64,000 nt of DNA, taken from contig CANTFL010000570.1 of assembly GCA_947650285.1 (NCBI GenBank), positions 110,527 to 174,526 of the forward strand, in the 5' to 3' direction. The stretch is from Hyaloperonospora brassicae. Lineage: Eukaryota; Oomycota; Peronosporomycetes; Peronosporales; Peronosporaceae. Below are positions 10,241 through 21,311 of the stretch, one piece after another. The position numbers were made by a program, and so were the translations under genes. The notes beneath the pieces are model-generated. The model ran no database searches. It was not told the DNA's origin and saw only the letters and a list, made by a program, of their open reading frames with translations. How positions within the stretch are numbered: position 1 is the first letter of the stretch; each line of letters opens with the position of its first letter.

Positions 10241-13200
10241 ATGAGCCCAACTTCTGCAAATTTGTCGGCAGTATAACAAACGTACACCGCTACGGCTTAT
10301 TTCGCTCTCATGAAAGGAAAGCGATGGAAACGAATCAGCCAAACCTTAAGCCGTAGAAGGGCGAAGACGTTACTGTTTTGCGCTGCCTTAAAGATGAGCG
10401 CAATCTCGACGGATTGGAGCGCCAGGTTTCGCCAAGGCTAGTCATGAGCTCAAGCGATGATCAAGCTCCCTTTCAAATGGTTCTTGACCCACCATCCCAT
10501 CGTCCAAGTGCCAGCGGGATTCGAGAAGTCGCCCAGCAAGGGGGCTTGCTCGGAGAGTCTCGCTTGACGCTACAAGGTATGCACAAAGGCAACGTGCATC
10601 TGCTGGTGTGCATAATTTTGCTCACGACATCTTACACGCACAAGCAGCCAGACATCACGTCCCGCAGCCGCCTCATTCAAATTTAGGGTCGATGACGAAA
10701 GTGCATACCGTGGTGTAGCACAATTTGGTGCTGCCTGGATTGCTGTTCCGAACACAAAGACGTCGAAGATAATGATCCAAATATTTACTGGCAAAGAGCT
10801 GTACGTCGTACTGGGGTAGCGGTTTTCGTAAATGGGCATTAGTGTTTCTGGAAGCGCTGGAGATGGAGGAGATGGCCACTGGGTATTGATGGGCGGAGCG
10901 TGTCGAGGTAAACAATTCGGGAGAGTACTTGGAAAAAGACTCGACTGCTTCAGACTATTTCCGTAAAGATACGGCAACTTGGTGGTCTATTGCACCACAT
11001 TTGGAGTTCATACTCGAAGAAACGTACAAGATATTTAAAGTGACAATGATTCATGAGTAAGCATCAGCCCTTTTCATGGAGCAAAAGGACCCGTCTCGGA
11101 CGTGGCCTTAACACCTCTTGTACCTAGTACATCTTGCTCGGGTCAGTGACTCGAGCGAGCGCAGAATTATTGACAACATTGTCAAGCACTCAGACCCTAA
11201 AAACAAGCACATGATGTTGAATAGGCTGGACCCAGATCGCCACGACGATGTCGCACACGCACAAGAATTATTTGCGTGGGCCCAAGAGCTTGATGATGAC
11301 CAGAAGAAGACAAAGTATCTGGGTCTCGATGTCGTTGCAGCAGTTGGTGAGTCACGAACGACCAAACCGCGTGGCGCGACTGAACACATTAAGCGAGACA
11401 ACTCATACCAGCTCACACACGGAGGTAATCGGACAACTTCGACAAAGCAAAAGCAATTTGCCCTGGACATGGTCAATTTCAATAAAGATGAACAGGCATG
11501 CGCGTACATTGGCTCCGATAGCCAGAGCAGCTGGGTCATGGACTCTGGTGCTAGTCGACACCTCGTTGGAGATGAAGCGCTGATTCAAGATGTTGTCGAA
11601 TACAATTATCAAGATGAACTTACACTGTCAAATGATGAAAACTACACGTGCCTAGATTTGACAAAGCCACATTTGAGACAGTTGTCGGTGATGAAGTTCA
11701 CGAGGTCACTCTATCCGACTTCTACTACGCAAGTTCTCTTTCTAAGGATCTACGTCTTACCTCATATGGTCGTCTGAACAAAATTGGTTGCCAATTTGTC
11801 GACTGTGCTACTAATGGTGGCAGAATTGAGAATGGCGGTCAAGTTGTGTTTGAATTTCGGAGGGTTATAGGCGTTTGTATGGTCAATACTTTACGGCGCG
11901 ACCGGAAGCCCATGACTAAAGAACTTAATCATGAGATGGTACTTACTGCCATTGAGGAAAGTGGAGGAGCTTCTCAACCACACATGGGAACGCTGACGAG
12001 ATTTCACGCGCGTCTAGGCCATCTTGCTTTCGACTCCATCGAGCGTATGGCTAATGAACTAGATCCGGGTTATAAGATCACCTGACACAAGCGTTACAAA
12101 TGCGTCACCTATTCTCAAGGGAAAGGCAAGCGTACCTCTCAGCCGAAGCAAGAATCTGGACAACACTTTCCGATTGACAGAATCAAAGGAGTTAACTTCA
12201 GTGATCTCAAGGGCCCCATCACGCCACCAGATAAACATTAGATTATATACTTAGTTACGTTTATTGACTACAAGTCCAAGTCCGTTAGATTTTTGAAGCG
12301 ACACACAATAAATCGAGCGGTAGCCAAGTTTCCAGACTTTGTTGCATGGTTTGAAGCCGAGTTTGACTGTCGCTTGCGTCTTTTGAACACTGATGGCACT
12401 GGTGAGTACGATACTGTGTCGGCGGATCTCTTCTACAAGCAATCTGGGTTCAAACGGTAGACAACTAAAGCCGGTACTCCTCAATCCAATGGTAAGGAGG
12501 AAATAACAAATCACACAATTTTTATTTTAGTCCGGTGCATGCTCTTTGGGTCCAATGTACCACTTACACATTGGAGCAACGCTGCCGAGTATGCTGCCTT
12601 CATTTAGAATTGAAGTCCCACGCGTGCCAACGCTAAGAGAGCTTCCCCGCTGAAAGTTCTTACTGGCAGAGATCCCAGCCTACAAGAAATTGTTGTGTTT
12701 GGATCACCTTGCAAGATTTGGCGCGACCTTCTTAAAGATTCTTAAAACCCCACACAGTCATCGGATGTATTCTGTCTGGGCAAGGACAAAGGGACCAAGG
12801 GCTACAAGGTGAAACTATGTGGTGACCGCCATATTGTCACGACACGTCATGTCACACACATAGAGACGATTGATGATTCTACCAACGAGCTCATCGCCGA
12901 TGCACTTCTATGCGAGGACGACGCTGAACTAAAAGCGATTGCGACGTCTCGTTCAACTAATGCTAAACACCAACATGACGCGACACGGAAGAAGATCACA
13001 CAAGCGAACAAGGTGGGTCAAAACAAGGTCAAGTAAAAACATCAAAAAGTACTAAAAGGCGTGCGCAGGTCGATAAGAGCGAAAAAGAAGTCTCAGAGGC
13101 AGCCAGAAGCTGACGGTGAATATGGTTTTGACGCACAAAAGACCCCGCAGCCATCAAACATTAATTCGTCGATAATTTCCTCTCCATCACTTGGCCGAGA

Positions 13201-14019
13201 AACACTTTCTCGATTGGCATTCGCGGTATTGCCTACACCGACCAAGAACAAGCGTCCGGTCGATGAGCCTGAATCGCTAGATTATGGCCAAGCACGACGC
13301 ATCGCGAACAGTGACTGGTAGAAGGCCGCCGAGCAGGAAGAGCTGCACTTGCTGGCAACGAACAAGAATTGGAACATTGTCGTACGTCCTCGAAGCACCA
13401 GACCAGTACCAACCAATTGGGTTTACAAGACAAAACGAATTGGAAATGGTGAAATCTACAACTTGAAGACACGACTTGTGGGTCGCGGTGATTTACGGAT
13501 TAAGGGCAAAAGTTACATGTTAACGTACTCGGCTGTTATACCAATGGTCATTATTTTTATCATCGTCATATCCTCGATTATGTGGCGCGTACCAGCAAGA
13601 CATGGCGTAGTCCCTAGTGCTTATGTCAAGGCATCACTCAAAGAAGACTATAAGATTCTGCTGGCGAAGCGCGTTGCCCGGTACGTCAGTGGCACGCGCA
13701 TGACATTTCTGCGTATGAAGCATGACGACGGTCCGACATTTCCTCTTCGACTTGTGTCATATACTGACGCAGACTTTTCGGGAGATGTGGACGACCGTAA
13801 ATCTATTAGCGCTGGCATCCAGTTTGTTGAGATTTTTAATTGCTGGGTAGCACTGCCGCAAACAGACTGCAGTGGATTTATCGACTGCAGAAGCCGAGTT
13901 TGCGTCTGCTGCGGCTAGAGGCGTGAAGATATTGTGGGTCAAGGAACTAGTGCTAGAAATAGGCATGCAAGTCAAGACACCTGTCGTCCTGCGCATCGAC
14001 AACAAAGCAGCAACTTGAT
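10241..14019 (+). pseudogene. Copia gag-pol, broken, with most of reverse transcriptase deleted
   Basis: Gag opens at the ATG at 10241 (M-S-P-T-S). The protease active-site block W-V-M-D-S-G-A-S-R-H-L lies near 11532. GAG-pre-integrase H-A-R-L-G-H-L follows near 12003, then integrase fragments with stops (12080-12780). The reverse transcriptase begins normally at 13360-13640 (N-W-V-Y-K-T-K), but after A-S-L-K-E-D-Y the frame jumps directly to the RNase H connection (A-R-Y-V-S-G-T, then Y-T-D-A-D-F-S-G-D near 13760). The segment that should carry the catalytic Y-V-D-D is gone. RNase H continues in another frame to about 14019. It cannot support its own transposition. Confidence 0.8.
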
Positions 14020-14231
14020 AAATTGACAACGAGGCAGCGTCTGCAAACGGGAGACGTGATGACATCAAGCTTAATTTTTGCGCGACTTCGCTGCAAAAGG
14101 AAAGCTGAAGACGGAGTTTGCAGAAACAAAAGCTATTATTGCGATTCGCTGAAGAAGTCGCTTCCAGCACCTTGGCTTCAAGAGATGTGCGACGCGATCG
14201 GTTTAGTGATAATCCTCTGAGACGAGAGGAG

Positions 14232-14477
14232 TGTTGGAAGCCACATGACATTTTGTGTTGAAGTTGTATGGTGCGTCTCAGTGGAAGAGGCACACGCAAT
14301 GAACCGTTTCGCGGACAGGAAGTACTGATGGGATAAATGCGAAGATCTATAAGATACAAGGACGCCTCTTCAGAAACCATGGAAAGATATTCAAGCAGCA
14401 TGTGTCGACCGGACTAACAACGCTAATATATATTCACTTTTTCATTTCCTCTCTGCGTTGCGGGTCTCTTTCCCACA
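14232..14477 (+). repeat. Copia 3' LTR
   Basis: Starts TGTTGGAAG directly after a polypurine tract and ends CCCACA. It is the same length as the 5' LTR by my count. A following GTTCCAACA could extend it and would pair with the TGTTGGAAG start, but that extension is absent from the 5' copy. Confidence 0.8.
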
Positions 14478-15454
14478 GTTCCAACACCACGTATGCTATC
14501 ATCATGTCAATAAGCTTGTTCTGATGGCTTGAAGTGGGGTCAACGAAAATACCACGGTGACCAGAAACCATCGTGTGACACAATCGGCTTTAGCTTAGGC
14601 GAGGGTCTTCGACTTGATCCCTGCGACGAGTCGTCCGGTTTGTCAGACGCCCCAACATTTCGCGACGCAAATCCATTACGACCTGACTGCCCGGACTAGA
14701 CTTTAACGTCATCGTCTTCGCATACCGCGTCTCATTAGAGGACTGGGCAGGTGATTTTAGTTCGGATAGAGTATCCGACTCGACCAAGTATTTTAAATTA
14801 TATCGATTGTTCTTTTGACGTGGGTCACCCACCCGCGGCAGGGTATGCGGATGTACTATCTACACGTAATTCATTGTCACGTCCATCTGCAACGATTGAC
14901 GATGTGGACTGCTCAGTAGCATCAGCAGGCGAACTTGTTGACAGATGCGTAGTGTCCAGTAGGTGGTTATTCGATACGGCTTCTTGTTGAAAGTTATAAC
15001 ATGCATCTGTCTCTAGTTGCTTTGCCTACCAATCATGTCCGATGTCTTGCTCACCAATCGATCTACATGCAGCATCACCATCCAACCATGCACGCTTCCA
15101 TATCCTGCCCGAAACCTACAGGTAATTACGTAGGGTAAGCAAATGAATGTGAGTTTGCGATAGCATACGTCCTCTTCAACCTGTTATCTTCAACAGAACT
15201 AACGACTGCTGCTAATTATATACTTGCCCTTTGGGCATCTTCACGCATTCGCGCAGCCGCATTCATAGCAGCATTTGCCGCACTTCTCAGGCACTTGGAA
15301 GCCTTGCGCGTGAAGGTCAAAATGCTTTGCATTGACCAACAAGTACTCCCTTGCATAGAGACTAATCCAACGGTGGTCATGCTGTCACCAAACTCTCGTC
15401 AACCAGTCACTAAAGTGACTTATACGTAATGAAGATAGTGCAGCGGACGGAGCC
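14478..15454. other. No recognisable gene
   Basis: Short overlapping reading frames on both strands (for example 14590-14832 minus and 14751-14990 plus) have no motif I recognise. The segment may be older repeat sequence. Confidence 0.4.
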
Positions 15455-15898
15455 TGTTACACGTTATTGGCACGGCAGGTGTCAGTGTATACATTATTCT
15501 GATAATGTTTTTTTACAAATAATACTCTTGCGGACAATGTTGACGGACTTTTTTCTTTAGAGGTAACATTTGACATTGCTTTTTTAGATTTGTGATTATA
15601 TGCCATGATATTATCTGAATAAGCGACCAATCGCTGCTAGGCGCGCGCATTGGGTGGTGAGTGAAATTACGCATTGGAAGTTTGCAGTATGTTTTAGTTA
15701 AGTAAGATAGAGAAGGCTTTTTATAGAGGTTTGCTAAACTAAATATGCAGTTTCGCTTTCTTTCCTTATAAGCAACTCTTGCCCAAATCTTCACTTACTT
15801 TGCACGTACAATGCACGTGTAGTATAGGAGCACATACCCTTGTACTGTATCGGTACAAGGGCTTACCAGTTACCTGGTTAGGAGTGTGCCCCATTTCA
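15455..15898 (+). repeat. Old Gypsy LTR relic
   Basis: The GGCGCGCGCATTGGGTGGTGA block, the A/T-rich body and the terminal GTGTGCCCC-TTCA correspond to the LTR family at 2844, 40913, 48193 and 54217, in the same orientation as 54217. The ends are mutated and no target duplication is visible, so boundaries are approximate. Confidence 0.55.
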
Positions 15899-17050
15899 AA
15901 TCGAGTTTGGATCGATAGCTTTCTTGCATGGTTACATTACAGCAAATCTTGCCAAGCTCGAAAAACTCACCACAGCCACCACAATTCCATAGTCGTCCGT
16001 ACGTAGCTAAGGAAATGGACTTTGACAGCATTGTGAGTTTGTAGTATCGGTTGTACTGAGGAGGAGTCGCGAGCCTGAATCTGACGTCTAATTTCTGGCA
16101 GGAGGATGTTGGGCTGACAAACAGGAACAAGGAGTGCCTAGACATCGTATCTGGAGACGGTCGAACACAATGACCTTACCTTGCGATGGTCGTGGTGTAG
16201 TAGAATATCACTAGCCATCCCCTCTTCGAAGACGACGATTTAAAGGGAAGATGAATTCTAATGTCGGCTTGTACTTTCTTCTCTGACAATTACAAGCATG
16301 GCCGGACACAATGTGCCCGTCGGTATTACGCATATGCCATGACGATACACATAATTCCACCATAGACGCTGGCTCGTGTAGTCGTTTGTCCACGAAAGTT
16401 GGATAAAACTCTAGGGTGGCTTTTGTCGCGCTGTTGGGAGTTCGACATATTTACCACTTGGCAGTCATCCCGTACCCGCATGACAGACTCTACGAGACCA
16501 TGGATCAAATAAGTCTTGCACCACAAAGTTGGAAAAGCAAAGACTGACGGGCTGACGGGACATACTCGACCCATGCCACAAGCGCAATAACAACATTCGA
16601 TTTGATATCGAACGCCGTTAATCAAAGCATCTTCAAAAAACTCGAATTTGCTTCCACATTGGACAACATACAACGAGCGAGCACGATGACCTGTTCCCCA
16701 ATCTTATGTATCGCAACGAGACCTCTACGGAGCACTTTTTTACAAAATGACGCCTAGCATGACGGTCATCATATCGACATACGACTGCCCACTGAACTGT
16801 CCAATTTTCCATAGCGTTTTTTTGCGGCGACGCGGCTGTCAGGCTATGTAGCAACTGCGCTTGGCATTCGGTATACACAAGTCGTACTGGGTCACACGTG
16901 CTTCGTGAGAATCGAAGGCAAGCTCACCCCTCTACATCGATCCTTCTGCGTTCAGCATCTCTGTTGCAGCAACTTGAGGGCAAGTATCGCTGCTGGCTTT
17001 GGCAGAAGCTGAGGAATGAGCGGCTCGATCTGTATGATCTTGAGGTCGCG
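15899..17050. other. No recognisable gene
   Basis: Several 60-115-codon frames overlap on both strands, none with recognisable composition or motif. The last 150 bases probably include the 3' UTR of the minus-strand OB-fold gene. Confidence 0.4.
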
Positions 17051-17794
17051 CTAAACGTCATCCATAGACAACACGTGCATGTCAGCGATTGTCAGTAGGC
17101 GCTGACAAAGTGTAAGTACACACTGTACCGTAAAGTGCCCCTGTTTGGCATTCCGTTTCGGAGGTGGCTGCTGAAAAGAAAAGGACACGCGCAGTCCAAC
17201 CACCAGTTGTTCGAGCACTTGAGGCAGCGCCGGATACTTCCAGAGAAGCTCCCGTTTCATCCGCCAAGCGGGAACGCCAAGCAGAGCTTCCGTCGCTTCG
17301 TCGAACATGATCGCGTCGGCAATCGTTGAGCCGTACTGCAGCTGCAGCTATCGGGAACAACCAAAACAGATATGAAAAAAAAGGAAAAACGAACGCAAGT
17401 CGTGAACGTGCTCGGCCAATATGGACCGTACCTTCAGTCGGTACTTGAACTGCAACTCATCTCGGCGACTCATTCGGCCACAAGACGAGCATCGAACTTG
17501 CAAGAGCTCGAAATCTGGTCGTTTCCTCGATCCCATTTGCAAAGTCATTGATGTAAAGCACTGCGGACATGCTGCATATCTACATTGTCATCACATAAGG
17601 GCATCATCACACCACTCGTTCATACTGTGTTTGCAAGTTGCAAGTCGTTGGCGATTCAGGTAGGAGCATGAAAGCATAGCTGCAACTATACGAAGAGATC
17701 GAACTATAGATCGAACGTATAGGTCGATGCCATCCTACATCATGTCGTGAAGTGCCGCCTTCTCGATCACGCCACTGGGGACGAACTGGGTCAT
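17051..17794 (-). CDS. Small zinc-ribbon OB-fold protein (RPA70 DBD-C / POT1-like)
   Basis: I model four exons on the minus strand: 17794-17739, 17679-17626, 17579-17432 and 17347-17051, giving 184 residues. The introns are 59, 46 and 84 bases; the 46-base one is very short. The third exon has a C-P-Q-C pair followed about 25 residues later by C-S-S-C-G. The last exon runs L-Q-Y-G-S-T-I-A-D-A-I-M-F-D-E-A and then L-L-G. This is the pattern of an OB fold with an inserted four-cysteine zinc ribbon, as in the third DNA-binding domain of RPA70 and in POT1-type proteins. A single-stranded nucleic-acid-binding role is inferred. The protein is far shorter than RPA70 or POT1, so it is either a stand-alone domain or a truncated gene. 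The last intron is well supported; the two upstream ones rest on frame only. Confidence 0.5.
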
Positions 17795-17905
17795 GTCGAA
17801 AATGGGTCAAACACACAACAACGACGACAAGGCGGAAAAAGGGTCCATAAACCTACACTATCGCACATGTGTTTCCAGCTTTTCCTTTTGTGGCCCACAC
17901 AACAC
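17795..17905. promoter_or_regulatory. Probable shared divergent promoter
   Basis: About 110 bases separate the modelled ATG of the minus-strand OB-fold gene (17794) from the chosen ATG of the plus-strand oxygenase gene (17906); an earlier plus-strand ATG at 17867 would shrink it to about 70. Both promoters and 5' UTRs must lie within or overlap this space. I see no clear TATA box. Confidence 0.4.
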
Positions 17906-19060
17906 ATGCCGCGCTTTTGGCGCCAAAGGCGGTGTCATTCCTCGTCGCTGCAGTCGCTATGGCCAGCTCAAGTACGAGCGTCGGCTCACTGGAATACGTC
18001 TCGATCGCTGGAAGTAGCAACACGGCTCTTGTGCGACGGCTATTGCGTCGTGCACGACGCTTTTCCAGTCGCGTACCTCACGCAGTTGCGTCATGAAATG
18101 AAGACATTATCCAGAAATGGGCACTTGTACCCGAACGCCACGCACATTGTGCAAAACGGAGGAGCGAAAAAGAGGGGCACAAACGACCGGACAGCCACGA
18201 CACTGCTCTTGGAGAAACGCGGTATTTGGGAAACCGAATTGGCGCTGCCCGAAATACGACGCGACGAGACGGACGTGCCATTTCTAAAGGATTTCTATGA
18301 CCAACAAGTGGTATCCACTGTGCTGCGACACGCGCTGCCCGCGTGGCTGGGAATGTCCGGCCAGATGGTCAAAGTACAGTACAATGCAGGCCAAGACGCG
18401 TGTTTCCCAATGCACTTTGATACCTATGGAGACGACGGCAAGTGCGTCACTGCAGTGCTGTATCTGAACAGAGGATGGGCGCCAGCACATGGCGGGGAGC
18501 TGGTGCTCTTTCCGTTTCCAAGGGAACGGGTTGTGGTCCAGCCACAGTTTGGTACACTGGTACTCTTTTCGTCCCAGCAAATGCTGCACCGAGTGATGCC
18601 GGCGTTATGCCCGCGCTATGCTCTCACGACGTGGCTGTACCATTGTCCAGAACCCGGCTGGAAAGCTGAACGCGACGCTTTTTATCGTGATCGTTGCATT
18701 GCAAACGGTGCCGTACACGCGTCAAGTGACGACGAGCAGGTGCAGTGTTGTTCCATGATTGGTAAGCTCCTTCGGTCTCCACTTCGTCGCCATTTGCTCA
18801 AGTTGATCTATGCGCAAGAGTGGACGCAGTCGCTGCGTGCTTCGCATGTGCAAACCGACGCATTTGGCCAGTACATGGCAACGCACGCGCACGAGTTGCA
18901 AGTGATTGAAGCAGCAGTGGTTCAGGTTCTTGGTCGTTTTCGAGCCAAAGACGGTGGCAAGAGCAGCAAGTTGCCGCGAACAAAGGAGGAGTTGATGCAG
19001 CGATTCGCAGACGAGGATAGCCAGAAGTTGCTCCAAGCTCTCCAGCTGCAGTGGTTCTAG
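17906..19060 (+). CDS. 2-oxoglutarate/Fe(II)-dependent oxygenase (prolyl 4-hydroxylase type)
   Basis: The protein has 384 residues from the ATG at 17906; the frame is also open to an ATG at 17867. Residues about 150-245 form the P4H-type double-stranded beta-helix: iron ligands H170 and D172 in M-H-F-D-T-Y, the sheet Y-L-N-R-G-W with G-G-E-L-V-L-F-P, the distal histidine H228 in L-H-R-V-M-P and R237 nine residues later, which should bind the 2-oxoglutarate carboxylate. The upstream segment (C-D-G-Y-C-V-V-H-D-A-F) is the usual N-terminal strand of the family. Such enzymes hydroxylate prolyl or other residues using O2 and 2-oxoglutarate; the substrate cannot be read from sequence. There is no obvious signal peptide. 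The first 40 residues are uncertain because another frame also looks plausible there. Confidence 0.8.
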   Translation: MPRFWRQRRCHSSSLQSLWPAQVRASAHWNTSRSLEVATRLLCDGYCVVHDAFPVAYLTQLRHEMKTLSRNGHLYPNATHIVQNGGAKKRGTNDRTATTLLLEKRGIWETELALPEIRRDETDVPFLKDFYDQQVVSTVLRHALPAWLGMSGQMVKVQYNAGQDACFPMHFDTYGDDGKCVTAVLYLNRGWAPAHGGELVLFPFPRERVVVQPQFGTLVLFSSQQMLHRVMPALCPRYALTTWLYHCPEPGWKAERDAFYRDRCIANGAVHASSDDEQVQCCSMIGKLLRSPLRRHLLKLIYAQEWTQSLRASHVQTDAFGQYMATHAHELQVIEAAVVQVLGRFRAKDGGKSSKLPRTKEELMQRFADEDSQKLLQALQLQWF

Positions 19061-19609
19061 GGTCGCTCTGTGGTGCCCGCATACAAGTGCAATGGGTTGG
19101 CAAGCACACTACGGGACAGTACAGTCCTCAACCGCTATGGCTTCTTGCCGTCCACGCAGACGTGGCTACGAGCGATTGCAAGGCACGACGTACCCGGCAC
19201 CCACGTGGATCAGCAGCTTCAAAACAAGACCAAAGCTGTCTCCGCGCGCTATCGAAACACGACAGTCCGTCCGTCCGAACTCTCCACCGTCAGCAGAACC
19301 TTCGCGCCGAGTTTCGATGCTGTCTGCAGCGCGTCCACACTTTGTCACTGCTTCATCGTAAACATCGCCGTCCATTCGATATGCCACAGGAAGTGAGGGC
19401 TGTGCACGAGTAGCATGGCATGTACAGGATCACGTATAGTAGTACCATATATCGAGTATATTCCTTGCTCGTCTTGGACCTGTCTGCCAGTAACTGAGAC
19501 GCTGAAACCGTGCGCTGTTGACCTCCAGTCGCTTGGCAAATGGCTACACCGACTTGCACACTATAGCACCGAAAGGACAAGTTGTTGTAAAAAACAAGAG
19601 GCTCGAAAC
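19061..19609. other. Intergenic, no supported gene
   Basis: Overlapping 60-120-codon frames in several phases, none with recognisable domains. It should hold the oxygenase 3' UTR and the promoter of the next gene. Confidence 0.5.
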
Positions 19610-20618
19610 ATGGCAACACGACAACAGCTCGAGCCGTCGAGCACTGCCACAGTGTACGTCAACTCATCGGCCTATGGCTTCTGCGTCTTGCCAGTCGAGC
19701 AATTGCCAGAGCTCAAGCAGCGCCTCTTGCAAGTCGCAGCGCGTTTCGGACTAGCGCAGCTTCGAGGCACAATTCTCTTGTCGACAGAGGGCGTGAACAT
19801 TCGACTCTCGGGCACGTTCGAGGCCGTGGCGGCCATGAAAACCGCCATCGCCGGCCTCGCTGCAGAGATCCGGGGCCTCGAGTTCAAAGACTCGTCTTCG
19901 AACCGGCTCACGATGCTCAGGATGCTGGTGAAGATCAAGAAAGAGGTCATCTCCATGGGAGTGCCAGCAGTCAATCCGGCCGTGGACGGCCTGGCAGCCC
20001 ACGTCTCGGCGCAAGAGTTCAAAACGTGGATGGACAAGGGCAAAGATATGCTCATTCTCGACACGAGGTGCGCTCTACTAGAGCCTATGGGTCGTACTGG
20101 TCAGGTCAAGAGACTGACGACCAAGTGCTATTGTTGTTGTTGCTATTGTTGTTGTTGATTGCTATCGTAGAAACGACTACGAGGTGCGCTTGGGCACGTT
20201 TGACAAGGCCGTCGATCTCGGCATCAAAACGTTTCGGGCCTTCCCAAGCGAAGCTCGAGCGCAGCTCCAGCAGGTGCCTAAGGAGAAGCCCATTGTCATG
20301 TTCTGCACGGGCGGCGTGCGATGCGAAAAGGCGTCGTACGCGTTGCTCAATGACGGGCACAAAGAGGTCTACCAGCTCGACGGCGGTATCCTCAAGTACT
20401 TTGAGACAGTGGGCGCCGCGCACTACAAAGGCGACTGCTTTATCTTTGACGACCGCGTGGCGCTGAAACCCGACCTCACCGAAGCAACGATTGTCTGCTG
20501 CTTTGTATGCCGCAGTCCGCTCTCGGAAGAGGAACAGCGCTCGCCCGACTATGAGGTCAATAAGCACTGTCCGTATTGCAGAGCTGGTCAGCTGGACGGT
20601 CGCCACAGGGACAAGTGA
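19610..20618 (+). CDS. Rhodanese-domain protein, TrhO/TSTD2 (UPF0176) family
   Basis: There are two exons, 19610-20067 and 20171-20618, joined across a 103-base GT-AG intron (D-T-R|N-D-Y-E) into 301 residues. The N-terminal half carries the ferredoxin-like domain typical of the family (L-R-G-T-I-L-L-S-T-E-G-V-N-I-R). The C-terminal half is a rhodanese domain with the active-site loop C198-T-G-G-V-R-C204-E-K-A-S, matching the C-T-G-G-I-R-C-E-K loop of bacterial TrhO, which makes 5-hydroxyuridine at position 34 of tRNAs. A cysteine-rich tail (C-C-F-V-C and C-P-Y-C) resembles the zinc-binding C terminus of the TSTD2 branch. tRNA wobble-uridine hydroxylation is inferred from the family. The intron contains a TGT-rich microsatellite just before the acceptor. 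The ATG at 19610 was chosen because the domain begins about 20 residues later. Confidence 0.88.
20068..20170 (+). other. Intron of the TrhO-like gene
   Basis: Starts GTGCGC and ends ATCGTAG. Removing it restores the reading frame and the rhodanese strand D-T-R-N-D-Y-E-V-R-L-G-T-F. A (TGT)n tract forms the pyrimidine/guanine-rich 3' part. Confidence 0.85.
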
Positions 20619-20647
20619 GTCCCAATTGGCGGACACTTGTGGCCATA

Positions 20648-20710
20648 GTCAAAGTCGAAGTGGTCAAAGTCGAAGTAGTAGAAGGAAAAAGTAGTAGTAG
20701 TCGAAGTCGT
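20648..20710. repeat. 15-bp tandem repeat and GTA/GAA-rich tract
   Basis: GTCAAAGTCGAAGTG is followed by GTCAAAGTCGAAGTA (20648-20677), then GTAGTAGTAGTCGAAGTCG. It lies downstream of the rhodanese gene. Confidence 0.75.
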
Positions 20711-21117
20711 CGCACTCTTCCAGATGTTTCGACTCGACGGACGTGATACAAACGCCAAGTGGAACATGTCGTCTGTGTCGACTCGAGTGCTTGTCGTCAA
20801 GTGACTTTGTTGCCAAAATAGAAACGATCGACGATACCGTTTCTATGTTTTCGCGTCATCGAGCGTCGCGCAAGCCGACGGACGCAAAACTGATTCGTGG
20901 AATGCTACTGCTACCGAAACGTCGCCTGGCGTTTGACAGTTTGACTGGCAATCAATCGCGTGGTCAACAACAAGTCGCATTGTCTGACTGCTTCAGTTGT
21001 CGATTTGACATCAAGTTCAGAAGTGGACCTATCGAGTTGAGGCGAACAGTCGCTGCTGCTGCTGCTACTGAGGACAAGTGAAAAAGTGCCCATTAGATCA
21101 ACCACCAATAGTCGAGC

Positions 21118-21180
21118 ACGTAGTAATAGTTGTTGCAGTTGTTGCAGTTGTTGCAGTTGCAGTAGTTATAGTAGTAGACG
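21118..21180. repeat. GTTGTTGCA tandem repeat
   Basis: Repeats of GTTGTTGCA grade into GTAGTTATAGTAGTAG. It is upstream of the metalloprotease gene and is translated as a valine-rich run only if the far-upstream start is used, which argues against that start. Confidence 0.75.
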
Positions 21181-21311
21181 ATCAGTGGATAGTGTCCTCC
21201 ATACACCGGAGAAAGCTCGACGAGATGCAAGTGGCACCAGTGCCACAACCACTAACGCCCCGTGCAGTAGACTCCGTGTGGAGACCAACCTCTCGAGCCA
21301 CCGTCAAGTGC

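Larger units (their letters stand above)
9991..14477 (+). mobile_element. Ty1/Copia retrotransposon, complete outline but internally deleted
   Basis: Two direct repeats of 246 bp (9991-10236 and 14232-14477) bound a plus-strand interior in Copia order: gag, protease, GAG-pre-integrase/integrase, reverse transcriptase, RNase H. A purine-rich polypurine tract (GAGACGAGAGGAG, 14219-14231) immediately precedes the 3' LTR. Most of the reverse transcriptase is missing, and several stops interrupt the rest. No clear target duplication was found (ACTCA left, GTTCC right). Confidence 0.85.

Noticed and set aside
20743..21081. 112-codon plus-strand frame before the metalloprotease gene
   Set aside because: Starts with GTG, has no motif, and lies in repeat-bearing intergenic sequence.
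21078..21311. N-terminal extension of the M48 protein
   Set aside because: It would translate a GTTGTTGCA tandem repeat into a valine run; the ATG at 21312 leads directly into the membrane anchor and family domain.
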